64,000 bases of DNA from Panopea generosa (GCA_029582155.1 CM055895.1:9929544-9993543), one strand, 5' to 3'; counted from the stretch's first letter, positions 24,005 through 37,179 are shown. Translations and numbers: made by a program. The notes: generated from the letters alone by a model not told the origin.

Positions 24005-24470
24005 TTATAATAAAATAATTAAACAAAATCTCCATTTAATTTTTAGCCGCATTGCGGCAATTACTTGACTGCCAAGATCGTCATTGTGGCTTAATATACT
24101 ATTACCCTGTTCGTCCTCAGTGGTTCCAGGATTCGATACAGTTAGTACATCCGCTAGCACGTCGGTTACTCTTTGGATCCTAAGCGACCGGATTATTTGT
24201 AATGTCACTAGCCGAATGACCTCCCTGACGATCTCTGGTGACACTATCGGCTGCTCAACCGTCGTAGGAATGTGGGCTTGAGGTTCCGGCACTGGTTTTG
24301 GGATTGGTCTTGAAGGCCTCCCACGGGCATACTGACTTTTCGATGGTCTCTTTGGCAATGTTCTGGATTATAAACCTACCGCATATAAAATATAATTCGT
24401 ACTTATATCCAGTATTTATATGTTAATATATATTCTAGTAAAATAAACATTATCTTATAACTTCATCAAT
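24005..24470 (-). mobile_element. DIRS-family fossil, 5' fragment
   Basis: The frame starting MPKRPSKSQYARGRPSRP and continuing EQPIVSPEIVREVIR, GTTEDEQGNSILSHNDDLGSQV closely parallels the first open frame of the copy at 56440. Homology extends upstream into the untranslated leader (TATATGCGGTAGGTTTATAATCCAGAAC here against a close match at 56411). Only the beginning of the gag-like frame survives and it is broken. It belongs to the same family as the 56-kb fossil. Confidence 0.85.
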
Positions 24471-24569
24471 TGTCATAACCGTATTTGTGTTTACAGGCTA
24501 ATATATTTTTCAAGTAGTACTTCATGTAGCACTATGTGTGACGAATGTCAGATTCTAAAAGACAACTTA

Positions 24570-24870
24570 TCAGTCAAATAGACAAGATTTGTTTCGCTAA
24601 CAAAAATAAAACTTGACTGTTTTTCGAAGATAGCAGACGTTAACTAGACGTTGAAACAATGACGTCAATGCATGATTCCATGCCATCTGTTAACCAAAAC
24701 AAGACAAGTTGATACCATAGGATTGTCTGATATATTATGTCGAAAATCTTATATTACATTGAATTTGTACTTGAATTACAAAATTCAAAACCCGTAACTT
24801 TTAGTTCCTACTAATTCATTTAGCTCCATTGTGATGAAGGATCAGAGCTTATATCAACCGGTCTCGAGTT
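24570..24870 (+). repeat. Left arm of a long inverted repeat
   Basis: This arm is the diverged reverse complement of 25680-26005. Matching landmarks read outward to inward are GTCAAATAGACAAGATTT, CCAAAACAAGACAAGT, GTCTGATAT, ATTCATTTA-GCTCCATTG and CAGAGCTTAT. Its inner end (24860-24895) contains a SINE-like core on the minus strand (CCAGGAAACAAACTCGAGA). Confidence 0.8.
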
Positions 24871-25679
24871 TGTTTCCTGGTTAACTCTTATTCAATAACA
24901 CATTGAACGATGTAATGATAACAGTGACTTGTTGAAAGACACACCATTCTCTGGAATTATATAACTTACCAGAAATGTTAAAAAAATTGCTATATGTACA
25001 TTTCTTTCGTAATAAACACCTTCCGTAAGCCATTAAAATAGAACGCGGTGCATACAGTCTTTGTTGTCAGTGAATATTACATTATACATTGTATGATAAC
25101 AATGGTGAATCAGAAAGTAGGAAGTAGGGTTATTTGCGGATTACACACCATAATGAACAGTCAGGTTAGTTACCAAACAAGTGTCAATAAAGTAGCCACA
25201 TGAAAAAATTGCCCGTGTACTTTTAAACAAATGGATGCAAATTCGATATTTATATCTAGCACTTCAGTATGGTGATGAAAATAACGCAATCAAAACAAGA
25301 AACAAGTCAATAATAAAACATGTATCAAGGTTAACAAAACAGATGTGTTATTGCATTAAAATGCTGTAAACAACCTACTAATTTGAATAATGTTGAAGAA
25401 CTCCGAATGTTTAGTGTCAAGTAGCCATATGGGAATAATATCATCGTCATATAAACTAGGTTAGGATTGGAAGAATTGTATTAAAGGACGTTAATTGTTC
25501 ATAAAAAATGTATGTTAGTTATATATGTTTATGGCACATTGTGCCTCACAACAAACTAATGACTTAGTTGTCTTATAGGTTTACATTCATGTGCATTGAA
25601 CTCCAAAAGAAACCTTACAGTTTTGTTTCCTACGATGCCTCTCAAAAAACAACAATTATTACTGGTTTGACCCAGGAAG

Positions 25680-26005
25680 CAAACTCGATAGTGTTTAATA
25701 TTTATAAGCTCTGACGTTTCTTCGCAATGGAGCTTAAATGAATTAATATCAACCAAAAGTCATTGTTTGTGAATTCGTTAATTCAATTACAACTTTAATG
25801 TAGTTTGAGATTTCCGACATGAAATATCAGACATATATACTTATTGCATCGACTTGTCTTGTTTTGGCAAACAGATATCATGGAATTTTACACTAACGTT
25901 ATTGTTCTAACCTCTAGTTTAGTTTACTGCTTTCTTTGAAAAAATTATATTCTCGTAGTCGAACTAAATCTTGTCTATTTGACAGATGATTTGTCTATTT
26001 AAGAC
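25680..26005 (-). repeat. Right arm of the long inverted repeat
   Basis: Diverged reverse complement of 24570-24870, separated from it by about 810 bases. Its inner border (25655-25700) has ACTGGTTTGACCCAGGAAGC and AAACTCGATAGTGTTT, resembling the conserved core of bivalve SINEs, so the arms may include two opposite copies of a SINE-bearing repeat. Confidence 0.8.
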
Positions 26006-26029
26006 GATTTCTATAGTTTTTAATGTGCA

Positions 26030-26460
26030 CTTATTCCGGGCACAAAGAGAAGCGATTTTGTCGAGATCTGCCAGTCACTGTATGCTGCTACACTACAACT
26101 GATCCTAGTTCGGATTGCACAATCATTTACGGATACACCTCATATTGGTCTCCTTAAATTTGTTCAATTTATGAAATATGCATACTGTATGAAGGAATGT
26201 TGACAGCAATTTTACCTGAATATAAACCATAATAGAAATCTTAATATTTTTACAAAAATTCGTATTTAGTATTAAAACGTTAATTTTGCAATTGCAGTTT
26301 ATCTAACAATGGCATACTTTCGGAGCTATTGTTTTTCTCAAATTACGTGGTAAAAAGTATGTTGTATTTAGATTGTCATTATAACAGGTATCACAGAATA
26401 TTTTGTGAAGCAAAATTTATCCATACACTGATTAAATATTATCATACAAACGCTATATTT
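26030..26460 (+). repeat. Dispersed module shared with 50560-50970
   Basis: Landmarks in common are GGCACAAAGAGAAGC, TTTTGTCGAGA-CTGCCAG, ATCATTTACGGATAC, AATAATAGAAATCTTAAT, AAACGTTAATTTTG, CTCAAATTACG-GGTAA and AAATTTATCCATACACT, in identical order. The module is absent from C2 and C3. Confidence 0.8.
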
Positions 26461-27224
26461 ATCTTACAAAATTGAAAATCCATCGACACTCTGCCGAAAT
26501 GATTTTGTTTTAATAAACGCTAATAAAAGCTTATAAGTATCATTTCCTTGAAAATTAATATTATATGCATGCATATAACTATGTAATAGCTATAATCAAA
26601 TACTAGATATAAACAATTTTAAATACGTTTTTGTATAGCTTGTTAAATCTACATCCATACTTTGAAGGACGGATATGTTATGAAAAGGCAATTATCAAAA
26701 AATATGTACGGTAACATGTATTATTTTAACTTAAATCCTGGGAATTTTCATGAAATTCTACCCAGGAAAAAAGTGCAAAAAACAATAGAAAACGTCTTTA
26801 TGCAACGCAACTCCGTTACAGATTCGTTTTCGCTTTAAGGAAATGAGAAAGTATGGTTACAATGGTAACATTTCAATAATATAATTATCCCGAAATAGAA
26901 TTAGAAACTGACATTTGTTACACGCAGTACTACTTAAAGCCTGGAAAATATATTATCCTGTAAACACACATAAGATCATGTCAAGTTACGAAGTTGCTAG
27001 TTTATGTTTATTATAATAGATACAAAATAAGAAATGATTTATATTAACAACATATCTCGTAACAATAAATGAATAAAGGAACTCGCCATCCAAACAGTAG
27101 AAATACAAGCAAATCATGAAACAGATGTATTAAGTAGGTTACAAACGTATGAATTAAGTTATAGTTGCAGATAGTAGCAGATAGTAGCAGGGAACTTTAA
27201 CTTTAACATTCTTTTCGAAAGCAA

Positions 27225-27450
27225 AATATATTCATTAACGAATTAAAAAAATATTAATATTTTTTTAATGGGGTTTAAGTTTTATTGGTAAAAGACTACC
27301 TCAGAATGAATCTGAGTAGAACCACCGTCCTTCAGTAAGAAACCTTTAAATTTTCTTACATAATGGCTTTGTGTCGCGAGGGACTCGAATCTATGGTCTT
27401 ATTGGTGAGAAGTAAGTGATTAAAAAACGACGCCTTGGGCTAAGAATAGG
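27225..27450 (-). mobile_element. tRNA-derived SINE, fairly complete
   Basis: On the minus strand a B-box-like ATTCGAGTCCC (about 27380) is followed by the body GAAGGACGGTGGTTCTACTCAG (27309-27345) and the tail TTAAACCCCATTAAAAAAATATT (to 27240). Head, body and tail are in the order expected for a bivalve SINE. A second copy occupies the equivalent place in C2 (35045-35190), so this insertion predates the duplication. Confidence 0.65.
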
Positions 27451-28671
27451 ACAAACGCCAACCTATGCAATTCAATATTAACTGAATCACAATCTCTGGC
27501 ATGTGTGCACCATTTTTCAAAAATGTATTTGAGACAACGATGGTTATTTAATCCACCTATGTAATCATCGCGCGACTTCGTACGTGCAGCACTTGGCGTA
27601 CTAGTGTATATTCTAGTAGTTTTTACTTCACATTTTATTATCAGTAACAACACAGTATGTTCTTATGTATAATGTTAGATGTTTTGGTAAGTAATATTTG
27701 TATTTTATCATCAAACGTTTCTGCTGATAGTGGCATCGTTATCTATTGAACGTTTTTTCTTATTTTAATGATATTTTATTGCAACCTTTTGTAATGTGAC
27801 TCTAGTTGAATTGCACTTAATTCTGTGAGCAGTTTGTATTTGTACATACAAATGTTAGCGCTGTTCAATAGAATAAATTTAAAATAATGTTCTTGTTTCA
27901 TAGGCTTGTAACACATTGTTATATTGTTCAGCATATTTTTATGTGGACTGGTATTATAGACAAACATCAAAACTTATGGTTGTTTCAAGTAAAATATAGT
28001 TGTTTAACTGCGTAAATTCTGTGTAGGTGGTTTAATATAAATGTCATTACATCACTAGAACATGAGCTAGCTTATCAACACAATAAGCGAATCAAATATA
28101 TCACAACGGAAAATCCAGAATAATGAAAACAACTTAAGCGAAAATGGCAGAGGACAAAAGATTTATAAAATGAATTTTAAACTGATATCATCACTATACA
28201 GTAACGGAATTTGGTTAATGAGTATAAGAGGGAGGCTGCTCGTATATCTGTAAAAAGTGTTTATTTCAGTTAAGATCGTCATTAAAGATCACTGGTATCG
28301 AGGAAAACAGCTGCCAAAGTAATGACGTGACTTAATTGTGAAGCATTTCAATACAAACGAAGGTAAATTGGTATTTGCATGAAACAAATGCAAAGATGTG
28401 TTTCAAGAAAATGTTCGTTATGTGTTGAATTCACGTAAAGAGTATTGAAATATCAAACAGAAATAGCATCATTTCAGATTTAAGCTCCACATTAGAAGTT
28501 TACAAATAAAGAAGAAACAAAATTTAGGATATTGCATAACCATATTCATTTATTTAGTATTATTTGTTGACTCGCAAAATAATAACAATAATTAATGTAA
28601 TTATGTAAGACAAACTTACAGCATAGCCATTCTGTTTATTTATATGGGCCATGTTTTCAATATAATATTTT

Positions 28672-30719
28672 AACAGTAGGAAAAACATCTGGCCCAGATT
28701 CATGTAATAATTATATACTCAAAGAACTCACATGAATTATCTTTTCCGCTTTGTAAACTTTACAACCGATCTCTCAAATATGTACTGTTCCAAAATTATG
28801 GAAAACTGCATATGTGTGCGATTTATAAAAAAAACGACCCTACGGATGTATCAAATTACCGCCCTATTTCACTTCTGTGTTGTATTGAAAAGGTTTTGGA
28901 AAAATATATTCATAAACATATATTTAATTTTTCAATAGACATAACATTATTACAGCACTCCAGTCTGGTTTTGTCCCTAACGATTCAACTGTTAACCAAT
29001 TAGCTAATTTATATAATACTTTTTATAAAGCATTGGATGAACGTAAAGAGATTCGTACTGTCTTTTGTGATATTTATGAAGCTTTTGACAGAGTTTGGCA
29101 TAAGGGACTCCTTTTTAACTAAATGCTATTGGTATAACAGGACCTCTTCTAATGTGGTTAACTAATTACCTAGAAAACCGTAAACAAAGTGTTGTTGTAT
29201 TCGGTTGTAAATCTGATATGTCTAGTTTGAAAGCCGGAGTACCTTAAGGATCTATCCTAGGGCCTCTCCTGTTTCTTGTCTATATAAATGTCATTGTAGA
29301 AAATATAAGCTCATTTATAAAACTATTTGAATATGATACAAGTATTTTTATTATAGTTGAAACACCAGACCTTGCCGCTACTTTGTTAAACTCTGATGTC
29401 AGAAGAATTCATATGTGGGCTTATAAATGGCTTGTCAAATTCAATCCAAACAAAACAGAATCCATGTGTATTACCCATAAAATCAATAAACCGATACACC
29501 AAAACCTCATAATGAATAATGATATTATACAAGAAGTTACTACGCATAAACATTTAGGTCTTACTTTTTCTATCAATGGGTCATGGCATGAACACATACA
29601 ATTCATAAAAGATAAGGCATGGAAAAGAATAAATATTATGCGGCTATTAAAATTCCAATAAGACAGAAAATCAGTTTAGATTATATATATAACATTCATA
29701 AATCCAATACTAGAATATGCAAACATTGAATGGGACAATTGCACTACATATGAAGCTAATAAAATCGAAAAATTCTCCTTCGTACCTATGTTCTCTTATC
29801 CCTGAAAATGTTGGGAATCTTAATAACTATAACTTTCGAAATGCACATGATCTTAGGATCTTCTCATGTAATACACAATTATACTCTAATTCATTCATAC
29901 CCTCTTCTGTACGTGACTGGAACAGTCTTCCACAAAATATAAGAGAGTAAACCTCTCTTAATATATTCAAAACAAATATTAATGCTTATACACAAAATGT
30001 TCCCAGACACTATTATGTAGGTAACCGAACTGCCAAAATATACCATTCACGACTCTGTATAGCTACAATAGTCTGAATCAACATTTATCTTATAAATACA
30101 TAGTAGCAAATTCAAATTGCCTTTGTGGTGAAATCGAGAATACATATCATAATTTATTTAGTTGCAGACTATTTCGCCATTATAGACAAAGTATGATGAC
30201 CGAAATAAAATTAACTAACCCACATGAACCCTCCTCAAAGGGCCTTTTGTATGGAAAGGAAACTTTTTCACCTACTGACAACAACTTAATTTTCATGGCA
30301 GTGCAAAATTGCATTACAAAAACCAAACGTTTCGAATATCGTACACATTTGAATAGACCTCGATTTTGTCTCATTCGATGTTATGTTTATATACACAAAA
30401 ATATGAAGTCGTCGCGTCTCTATAAGTTTTCATTCTCTTCCATAAATAGTTTTTATAATTTAAATTATTCTAAATAAACTATTGTTTTTTTTTATATTTT
30501 ATGAATATTTTGCCAAACAGAAATTAGTACGGAACAATATGATAAAGTCTATAACGGAAAGTAAAATAACTGCCACGGTAGCAGATTCACACAAGCTTCA
30601 AAAGCTTTTATCTGTACCCTTTCCACATGATGTGTTAGATGTATGAATTATTGCTTCATTGTTAAATTTATCTAAATATATGTACTTATGTGAATAAAAT
30701 ATTGTTTAAACTAAACTAT
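28672..30719 (+). mobile_element. 5'-truncated LINE with 11-bp target-site duplication
   Basis: Bounded by TATAATATTTT at 28661-28671 and 30720-30730, this LINE interrupts C1. Reverse transcriptase blocks can be read across frames: KTSGPDS-like start, AIYKKNDPTDVSNYRPISLLCCIEKVLEKYIHKHIFNF, LQSGFVPNDSTVNQLANLYN, FCDIYEAFDRVWHKGLL, then GVP-GSILGPLLFLVYIN with a stop where glutamine belongs, LFEYDTSIFI where the catalytic ADD reads EYD, and WLVKFNPNKTESMCIT. A C-terminal part follows (SYLCSLIPENVG, NSFIPSSVRDWNSLPQNIRE) after an apparent internal deletion near 29770, then a zinc-binding end (NCLCGEIENTYHNLFSC). The roughly 240-base 3' untranslated end finishes at GTTTAAACTAAAC. The element is dead through several stops and frameshifts. 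Confidence 0.92.
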
Positions 30720-30884
30720 TATAATATTTTGTACTTTCGATAGTGACTTATACGCCCATCTGATCGTGCACTCCATTTTCATTTATTGTTTATAAGTTGG
30801 CTCTGTGTTTGTCACAGGAACTGTCACTTTAATACAATATATATTTAATGAATGACTGACGGATTAACTGATACATTTACTTCC

Positions 30885-31490
30885 TTTGATACTTACTTAC
30901 TTACTTACTTTCTTACTTACTTAATAACTTACTTACTTGCTTACTTACTTACTTACTCACTCACTCACTCACTCACTCACTCACTCACTCACTCACTCAC
31001 TCACTCACTCACTCACTCACTCACTCACTCACTCACTCACTCACTCACTTACTTACTTATTTAAATACCTACTCACTTACTTGCTTATTTATATAATTAC
31101 TTTCTTATTTACATACTTACTTACTTACTCACTATTACTTACTTCCTACTTTACTTACTTATGTCATACTTATTCATATATGCAATACTTACTCACTAAA
31201 TTACGTACTCAATTGCTTACTCACTGACTTACTTACTAACTTAAGTAATTATGACTTACCTATGTAATAATTATTCACTTAATCCTACATACTCACTTAC
31301 TTACTGATTTACTTATTTACTTATGTAATACTTTCTTACGTATGTCATACTTACTAACTCGCTCGCAAACTCACTCACTCACTCACTTCCTTAATCAATT
31401 TATTACTTGCTTACTTACTTACCTATGTTCTTACTTACTTGTTTACTTACGTACTAACTTACATAGTAACTTACTTATTTACTTACTATC
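30885..31490 (+). repeat. ACTT/ACTC tetranucleotide tract in C1
   Basis: Degenerate ACTT units surround a nearly pure ACTC run of about 23 units (30956-31048). It occupies the same place in C1 as the tracts in C2 (37060-37390), C3 (44100-44575) and, inverted, C0 (14860-15070). Frames rich in serine-leucine-threonine-histidine here are artefacts. Confidence 0.95.
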
Positions 31491-32212
31491 ATTCGAAATT
31501 CTAATATAACACATACATTGAGATTTCAACAGTTGTAATCGTTTGCATCCTCAACTGCTTTCTTAGTCTTATTTATGACATATGGATGAAATAAAGTTTT
31601 CACGGTGCTTCAACATTGTCTACATGCGCGGGTCTTTATGTGGCTCATAATATTAGATATAAGCTTTTAATAGATTACAGACGACTAAAATGCAAATGCA
31701 GACCATGTGTTAGCTACCGGATTACAATAAATGAACTGTTTGCCCCTCGGCAGAGACAATTCGCTCTACTAGTAAATTTATCGTATGTATTTTATCGCTT
31801 TGGATAAAGTATAGGATGAAACGTATGCAATATAAAATGGCGTCAACATTATTTATTCTGACAGAATGATTTGTGTTTTATATGTAAAATGTGAGTTATG
31901 GCTTTTGTTGGTTTTATTGAATATTTAAATCAATATATAACATAATATAATGTTAAACTTAAAAACCAATAGAAGTATTTTTATATGAAAAAAAAATACA
32001 GAAAAGCGCAAAGATAATTGGCAAGTGAGATGTAAGATCGTCTATTTTAATTGCATTTAATTCATAGATATTCATATTTTTTGTCAAACTTTCTCATGAA
32101 ATATGTTTAAATGGCCGGATTTGAACTATTATTCTTCACAGTTTTATTGATACCAAAACATCACCGTCGGTAGTTTAAGACCAAGTAGTTATCCATTTAG
32201 AACAAGTGTAAA

Positions 32213-32545
32213 ATGACATTTGATTACTTTCACCGACTATTGTCACACTGGTCAAACAGAGTTGCCAGCCAGGAGCTTTGGAGGAGAACCAAACAAAAAC
32301 CAGTCTTCATCAGAACCATCCAAGAACGTAGGATCACCAAACAAAATCTGGACTTGGTTGACAAGGCCGTAGAAGAGGAGGTCAACCAACCATGACCCAT
32401 CAAAAGGACTCTCGAAGCCGAGTTGCGGTCTATTTTGATATTTTGGGAGAAGAAAAGCGGACAGTACGAGACAGATCCAGTTGGAGGACAGTAGTGATGG
32501 CCCATAACCCGCAAATGGGCAAAGATGATTGAATAAGTAACGTAA
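32213..32545 (+). mobile_element. LINE 3' coding tail inside C1
   Basis: The frame reads HWSNRVASQELWRRTKQKPVFIRTIQERRITKQNLD and, after shifts, an equivalent of the basic RRRGDRP block. This matches the C-terminal end of LINE proteins that I recall as ELWRRTGQEP, IKRRKW, ITRQALDWNPQGKRKRGRP. C2 and C3 hold the same tail at 38090 and 45340, so this LINE inserted before the units multiplied. The reverse transcriptase itself is not present nearby. Confidence 0.65.
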
Positions 32546-32689
32546 GTAACGTTAAACATTGAAAGAAATGGATACATTTTTAAGCGTTTAATGTGTAATC
32601 TTTAGTGTCGTTTAATACGCATTTCCTGTATAACATGATGGCAAATTATAACATCAGCAAATGACAACATTTGAATAGAATATGTAGCC

Positions 32690-32790
32690 GGGCCTGTTTA
32701 GCCCAGTTGGTAACGCGTGTCGTCAGCTATCATCTACTTGCGGAGATGGGTGTGGTCGTGTTCTAGGTAATTTTCAAGAATACCAGTAAG
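32690..32790 (+). mobile_element. tRNA-like SINE in C1
   Basis: GGCCTGTTTAGCCCAGTTGGTAACGC is a good A-box region, but the anticodon arm is deleted relative to the C2 copy (38530). The following CATCTACTTGCGGAGATGGGTG and GAATACCAG are shared with C2. Confidence 0.6.
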
Positions 32791-33419
32791 TAATCATCTT
32801 TTGTAAATAACATGACGATAAATATTCAAACAAAATACAACAAATAAAAGGTGACGTATCAATGACCAATACTGAATTATCCGAACGATTCGGTTTCTCT
32901 AAAGATACACTTAGTCATATCATTAATGTTCTACAGTATAATCAAGCATATAATAATTGTTTTAAAGATGTGTGTTATGAATTTTAGAATTTCATGTAAA
33001 ATTTATTTCTTAAATAAAAGTTGCAAACATTGTTAAAACCCGTTATCCATTTTGCTGTCATATGGATACGTTGAATGGTCCATTGTATCATTTTGTATAA
33101 TGTTGCTCATTTAACCTCAGTGTCATATGTACACCAGATTCAAACCTAATAATAAATAGATTCCAAAGATGAAATACTACAATAACAAGCACGGCAACAT
33201 ATCTTTTTCATGATCTATTTTACCTCAGATAATAATAATTAAGTTTTTAACAGAATTGAAAAAGCTAATAACTTTTATTTTGACGAGCCAATATTCTGAA
33301 CACATTGTTGTTGTATGCACTCGGTGTAGTACTTAAACTGGACTAAAAATAATAGAATTACCATGTAGCTTAAGAGAGAGAACTTATACGGCAAGGTAAT
33401 TGGAATGACCTTCTGTGCA

Positions 33420-33600
33420 TTCGCATAATCTGTAGTACGACCCAGCCCTCCCAATTGGGTCGGTTCAATAGAAATGTTAGAAAAGCCACAAATAGGTATG
33501 TTGATTGGTCAGTTGCTCCAACTGAACGCTTGAATGACTCTGCAGTTTAGTAGGCGTTCAATTGCTATGAAGTGTGGGACAGGCATATACTTCCCTGGTT
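33420..33600 (+). repeat. Dispersed module, copy 2 of 4
   Basis: Matches 9780-9960, 45525-45605 and 51340-51520 (GTAGTACGACCCAGC, AAAGCCACAA, TTGATTGGTCAGTTGCT, GCGTTCAATTGCTATGAAG). It lies between the end of C1 and the start of C2. Confidence 0.8.
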
Positions 33601-35044
33601 TTTCATTTGGTGTTAATAGACGTGATTCAGGATGTCTTATATGGTCTAATATTTAACTGTATATAATTTCCTTTTCATTGTACGAATACACGCATACTGT
33701 TATTTGAATAACCTATTGAGTGTCTTAACACGGTACACGTTAGGCATGCATGCATCTGTTTTATAAAATAATCGATTCATATGTACGCTAAACTTATAAA
33801 AGTGACTTGTACAAAGACACACCGTTCTCTGGAATTGTATAACTAATATATAGCGAATATTACATTATACATAATATGAATACAGTGGTGAATCAGAAAA
33901 TATGGTGTTATGTTACTAGCGGTAAAACTGCGAATATCGGTACGAAAGTGTTTGATCATAATTGCCCGTGCACTTTTTAAACAATTGGATGTTAATTAAA
34001 TATTTCACTCGATGTCTTAGTATAATAATAAAAATTACAAAGTAGGAACAAGAAACAAGTAAGTAACAAAACAGGTATCAAGCCTATAAAACGGATGTGT
34101 TATTGCATTGAAATGTTACAATGTTTAAGTACTTCGAATTTTAGTGTCATGTAATTATATGGAATTGTATCATCTTCATATAAAATAGGTCATGATTGGA
34201 TGAATTGACGTTAATTGCAATCGTGCAATATTCATAAAATGTCTTGGTTATATGTATTCATGGAACATTGTGCCCTACAACAAAACTCATGTCCTAGTTG
34301 TTTGATAGGCTTACATACATGTGAACTCAAATCCTAAAGAAACCTTCCAGTTTCATTTCCTAAATATTTGCTACATTGCATTTCCAAGTTCATTAAACAT
34401 TATATTGATGCTAAATTATCAACTTGGTATCCATTGTCATCATTTAATCTGGATCGTTTTTAAATTATTCGGCCGATCTCAGCCTATAGTGAATTGCACG
34501 TGAAAAAAAAGGTTACACTCATTGTTACATCACTTGTTAAGTAATAAGAAAATGTCACACGACAAGTCCTGTGGGCGAAACAAATTGCGTCTATTTGACT
34601 TATTAGTTGTCTTTTAATCAACGCAACGCCGTTATAGGTTAGTTTTCTTTACAGAAATGACAAGTATGGTAACACTGTAACATTTTAATAATGTGGTTGA
34701 CATTATTATCTCGAAATAGAATTAGAATCTGACATTCTTTACACATAGTACTTCATAAAGACTGAAACATATATCATCCTGTAAACATATATAAGATTAT
34801 ATCAATGTATGAAGTCACTAGGTTATCTTTATTTTAACATATACACAATAAAAAATAAAGTATGCTACAAACTTACAAAAAGTTACAGCTGAGGGTTGTA
34901 TGTTAACAGACTATTTACCAGGGACCTTTTATTGGATGCGACACCATTGACATTCTATTTGAAATCAAACTTCATTAACAAATTAAAACATATATTTGAT
35001 TTGTTTTGTTTTTTGTCATTTTCAACACATTGCATATCCAGTTT

Positions 35045-35190
35045 TATTGATGCATGCCGACCTCAGAATGAATCTGAGCAGAACCACCGTCCTTCCGCAA
35101 GTAACTGGCAAACTTTCTCACATAAAGTTTCTGTGGTCGTAGAAAGAGGTAAGTGCTCTTGAGACGGGACCTTGGGCTAAGGATAAGACA
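35045..35190 (-). mobile_element. SINE in C2, equivalent to 27225-27450
   Basis: GACCTCAGAATGAATCTGAGCAG, AACCACCGTCCTTCCGCAAG and ACCTTGGGCTAAGGAT match the C1 copy in order. The flanks also match, so it was inherited with the unit rather than inserted separately. Confidence 0.65.
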
Positions 35191-35548
35191 AACGCACACC
35201 TATGCAATCCAAATTAACTGAATCACAACCTCGGCATGCATGTATCTTTTTTGTCAAACTGCCTTTAATATGATGAAAACCATCCGTACCATATTCAGTT
35301 CCAAATATAAGAAACAACGGGACCAACTGGATCCATCATCCAATGTTGAACAAACTATAACATAATCAGCTTACAAAATATTAATAAGTATAATATAATA
35401 AGTTCAGCATATAAATACAAAAAACAAATGACACAATGTCAGCTTCTTTGAAAGATCCATATAGCAATGAACGTTCCATAGGAGCTTAAACTCGGTTAAC
35501 GATAGCACACAACCTCGCTCATTCCCCGTCTCAACAGCATAAGGCACA

Positions 35549-35636
35549 CAGTGTAAACGAAAGTATCCCGGTCAAACAGTGTAAATGTAAGTATCCCGGT
35601 CAAACAGTGTAAATGAAAGTATCCCGGTCAAACTGT
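35549..35636 (+). repeat. 28-bp minisatellite, about three units
   Basis: CAGTGTAAA recurs at 35549, 35577 and 35605, with AAGTATCCCGGTCAAA between. The units are nearly identical, implying recent amplification. The array is not seen in C1 or C3. Confidence 0.92.
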
Positions 35637-37059
35637 TATCTAACACACACAGCATTAATTTGGTGTAAAAACAGAAATGGGAATTTCGTTTGTGCTGATA
35701 TTGTGATCGTTGTGTTTATTGAACAGTATGTTACTGTTGAACTTATTTAATGAAACTGTATCGCAGTTGTTTCTGCACTGTAAATTTAGAAAAAAAATTA
35801 TGCTTGGAAATTGGGGGATTAATACATGATACCGGAAGTCTTCTTCTACTTTGTCAACAGTGTACACACAGAGCAGAAAAAAGCTCTTATATGACACATG
35901 ACCCCTACTTTTCTCATCTCATCATATTTTGGAAGTGCAGAGGTTGACAAACAATAAAATGTAAGTTTCACTTCTTTCGCTAAAGTCTCTTTACGAAGGA
36001 CAAGTCTTCAAATGTTTAACTATTCATTATAGAATAAAGAACAATCAATCAATGGTGGGGTTACACCTAGAAATGTTATTGTTGTTCCATAGGCTAACTT
36101 TATATTATCCTGTTTAAAAGTATCGTAACATATTGTTATATTGAAAAGCATGCGTTTTGATGTAGATTGATATTATAGACAAACAACAAAATATTATTGT
36201 TTCAAGCGGAATATAGTTGTTTTACTTCGTAGGATTTGTGTAATGGAAATGTCAATGCATCACTAGATCACGAGCTAGCTTGTTGTGTCACAATAAGAAA
36301 ATTTACCGAATCAAATATCTTTCAACGGGAAAATTTAGCAACAATGGCAGAGTGAAAAAGATACAAAATGAATCAAACGGATATCATCACTATAACGTAA
36401 TGAAATTTGGTTATTTTGTTTAATTGAAAGGCTACTAATATATATAAACTATCTTTAAAGTTTGTTTATTTTAATTAAGATCGTCATTAAATATCACTAG
36501 TAATGGTGAAAATAATAATGTAACTTAATTTTAAAAACTTTCCAATACTGTAACAAACGATGTTAAATTGGTATAGGCATGAAACAACAGGCACATATGT
36601 GTTCAAAGAAAATGTTCGTTCTGTGGAGAAATCACGTAAAGCATGTTGAAAGGATATCCAAGGTACCAAACAGAAATAACATCAAATCAGATTTAACCTC
36701 CCCATATGATTCTCGTGATCTTTTTAAGTCGGTATCCTATACTATCACTGACTCCGTTTGTTTGTATTTACAAAAAAAAAGGGAAAGGAGAAACACACCT
36801 TATGATAGTTAATAACTATATTTATTTATTTTGTATTATTTATTAATTTGAATAATAACATCAATGATTTATGTAAATTATGCAAGATAAATTTAAATAA
36901 AGCATAGCCATTCTGTTTATTTATATATGTCATGTTTTTAATATAATATTTTGTATTTCCGATAGTAATATATACGTCCATTTGATCGAACACTCATTTA
37001 TAATTCACATGTATATGTTGTCTATGTGTTTGTAAACTGAACTGTCACATTTATACAAT

Positions 37060-37179
37060 ATTTACTTACTAACTAACTGACGGACATACAGACTTATTCA
37101 CTTTCTTACTGACTGACTGACGGAACTATTGACTTATTAACTTACTTAGTTACTTACTTACTAACTGACTTACTAACTA

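Larger units (their letters stand above)
24880..33345 (+). repeat. Composite repeat unit, copy C1
   Basis: This is the first of three direct copies. It shares ordered landmarks with C2 and C3: CACACCATTCTCTGGAATTATATAACTTA, CATACAGTCTTTGTTGTCAGTGAATATTACATTATACAT, AAACAGATGTGTTATTGCATT, GTTGTAACACATTGTTATATTG, GAGCTAGCTTAT, GCATAGCCATTCTGTTTATTTATAT, the tetranucleotide tract, ACAGACGACTAAAATG, the LINE tail at 32213 and the SINE head at 32690. Its last part (33030-33345) matches 38930-39290. Interruptions special to C1 are the right inverted-repeat arm and following module (25680-26460) and the LINE at 28672-30719. By eye the copies agree at roughly three quarters of positions. It may be a large non-coding transposon or an old segmental duplication. 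Confidence 0.8.

Noticed and set aside
30852-31227. Frames of repeated SLTH residues
   Set aside because: They follow the ACTC/ACTT tract of the composite unit.
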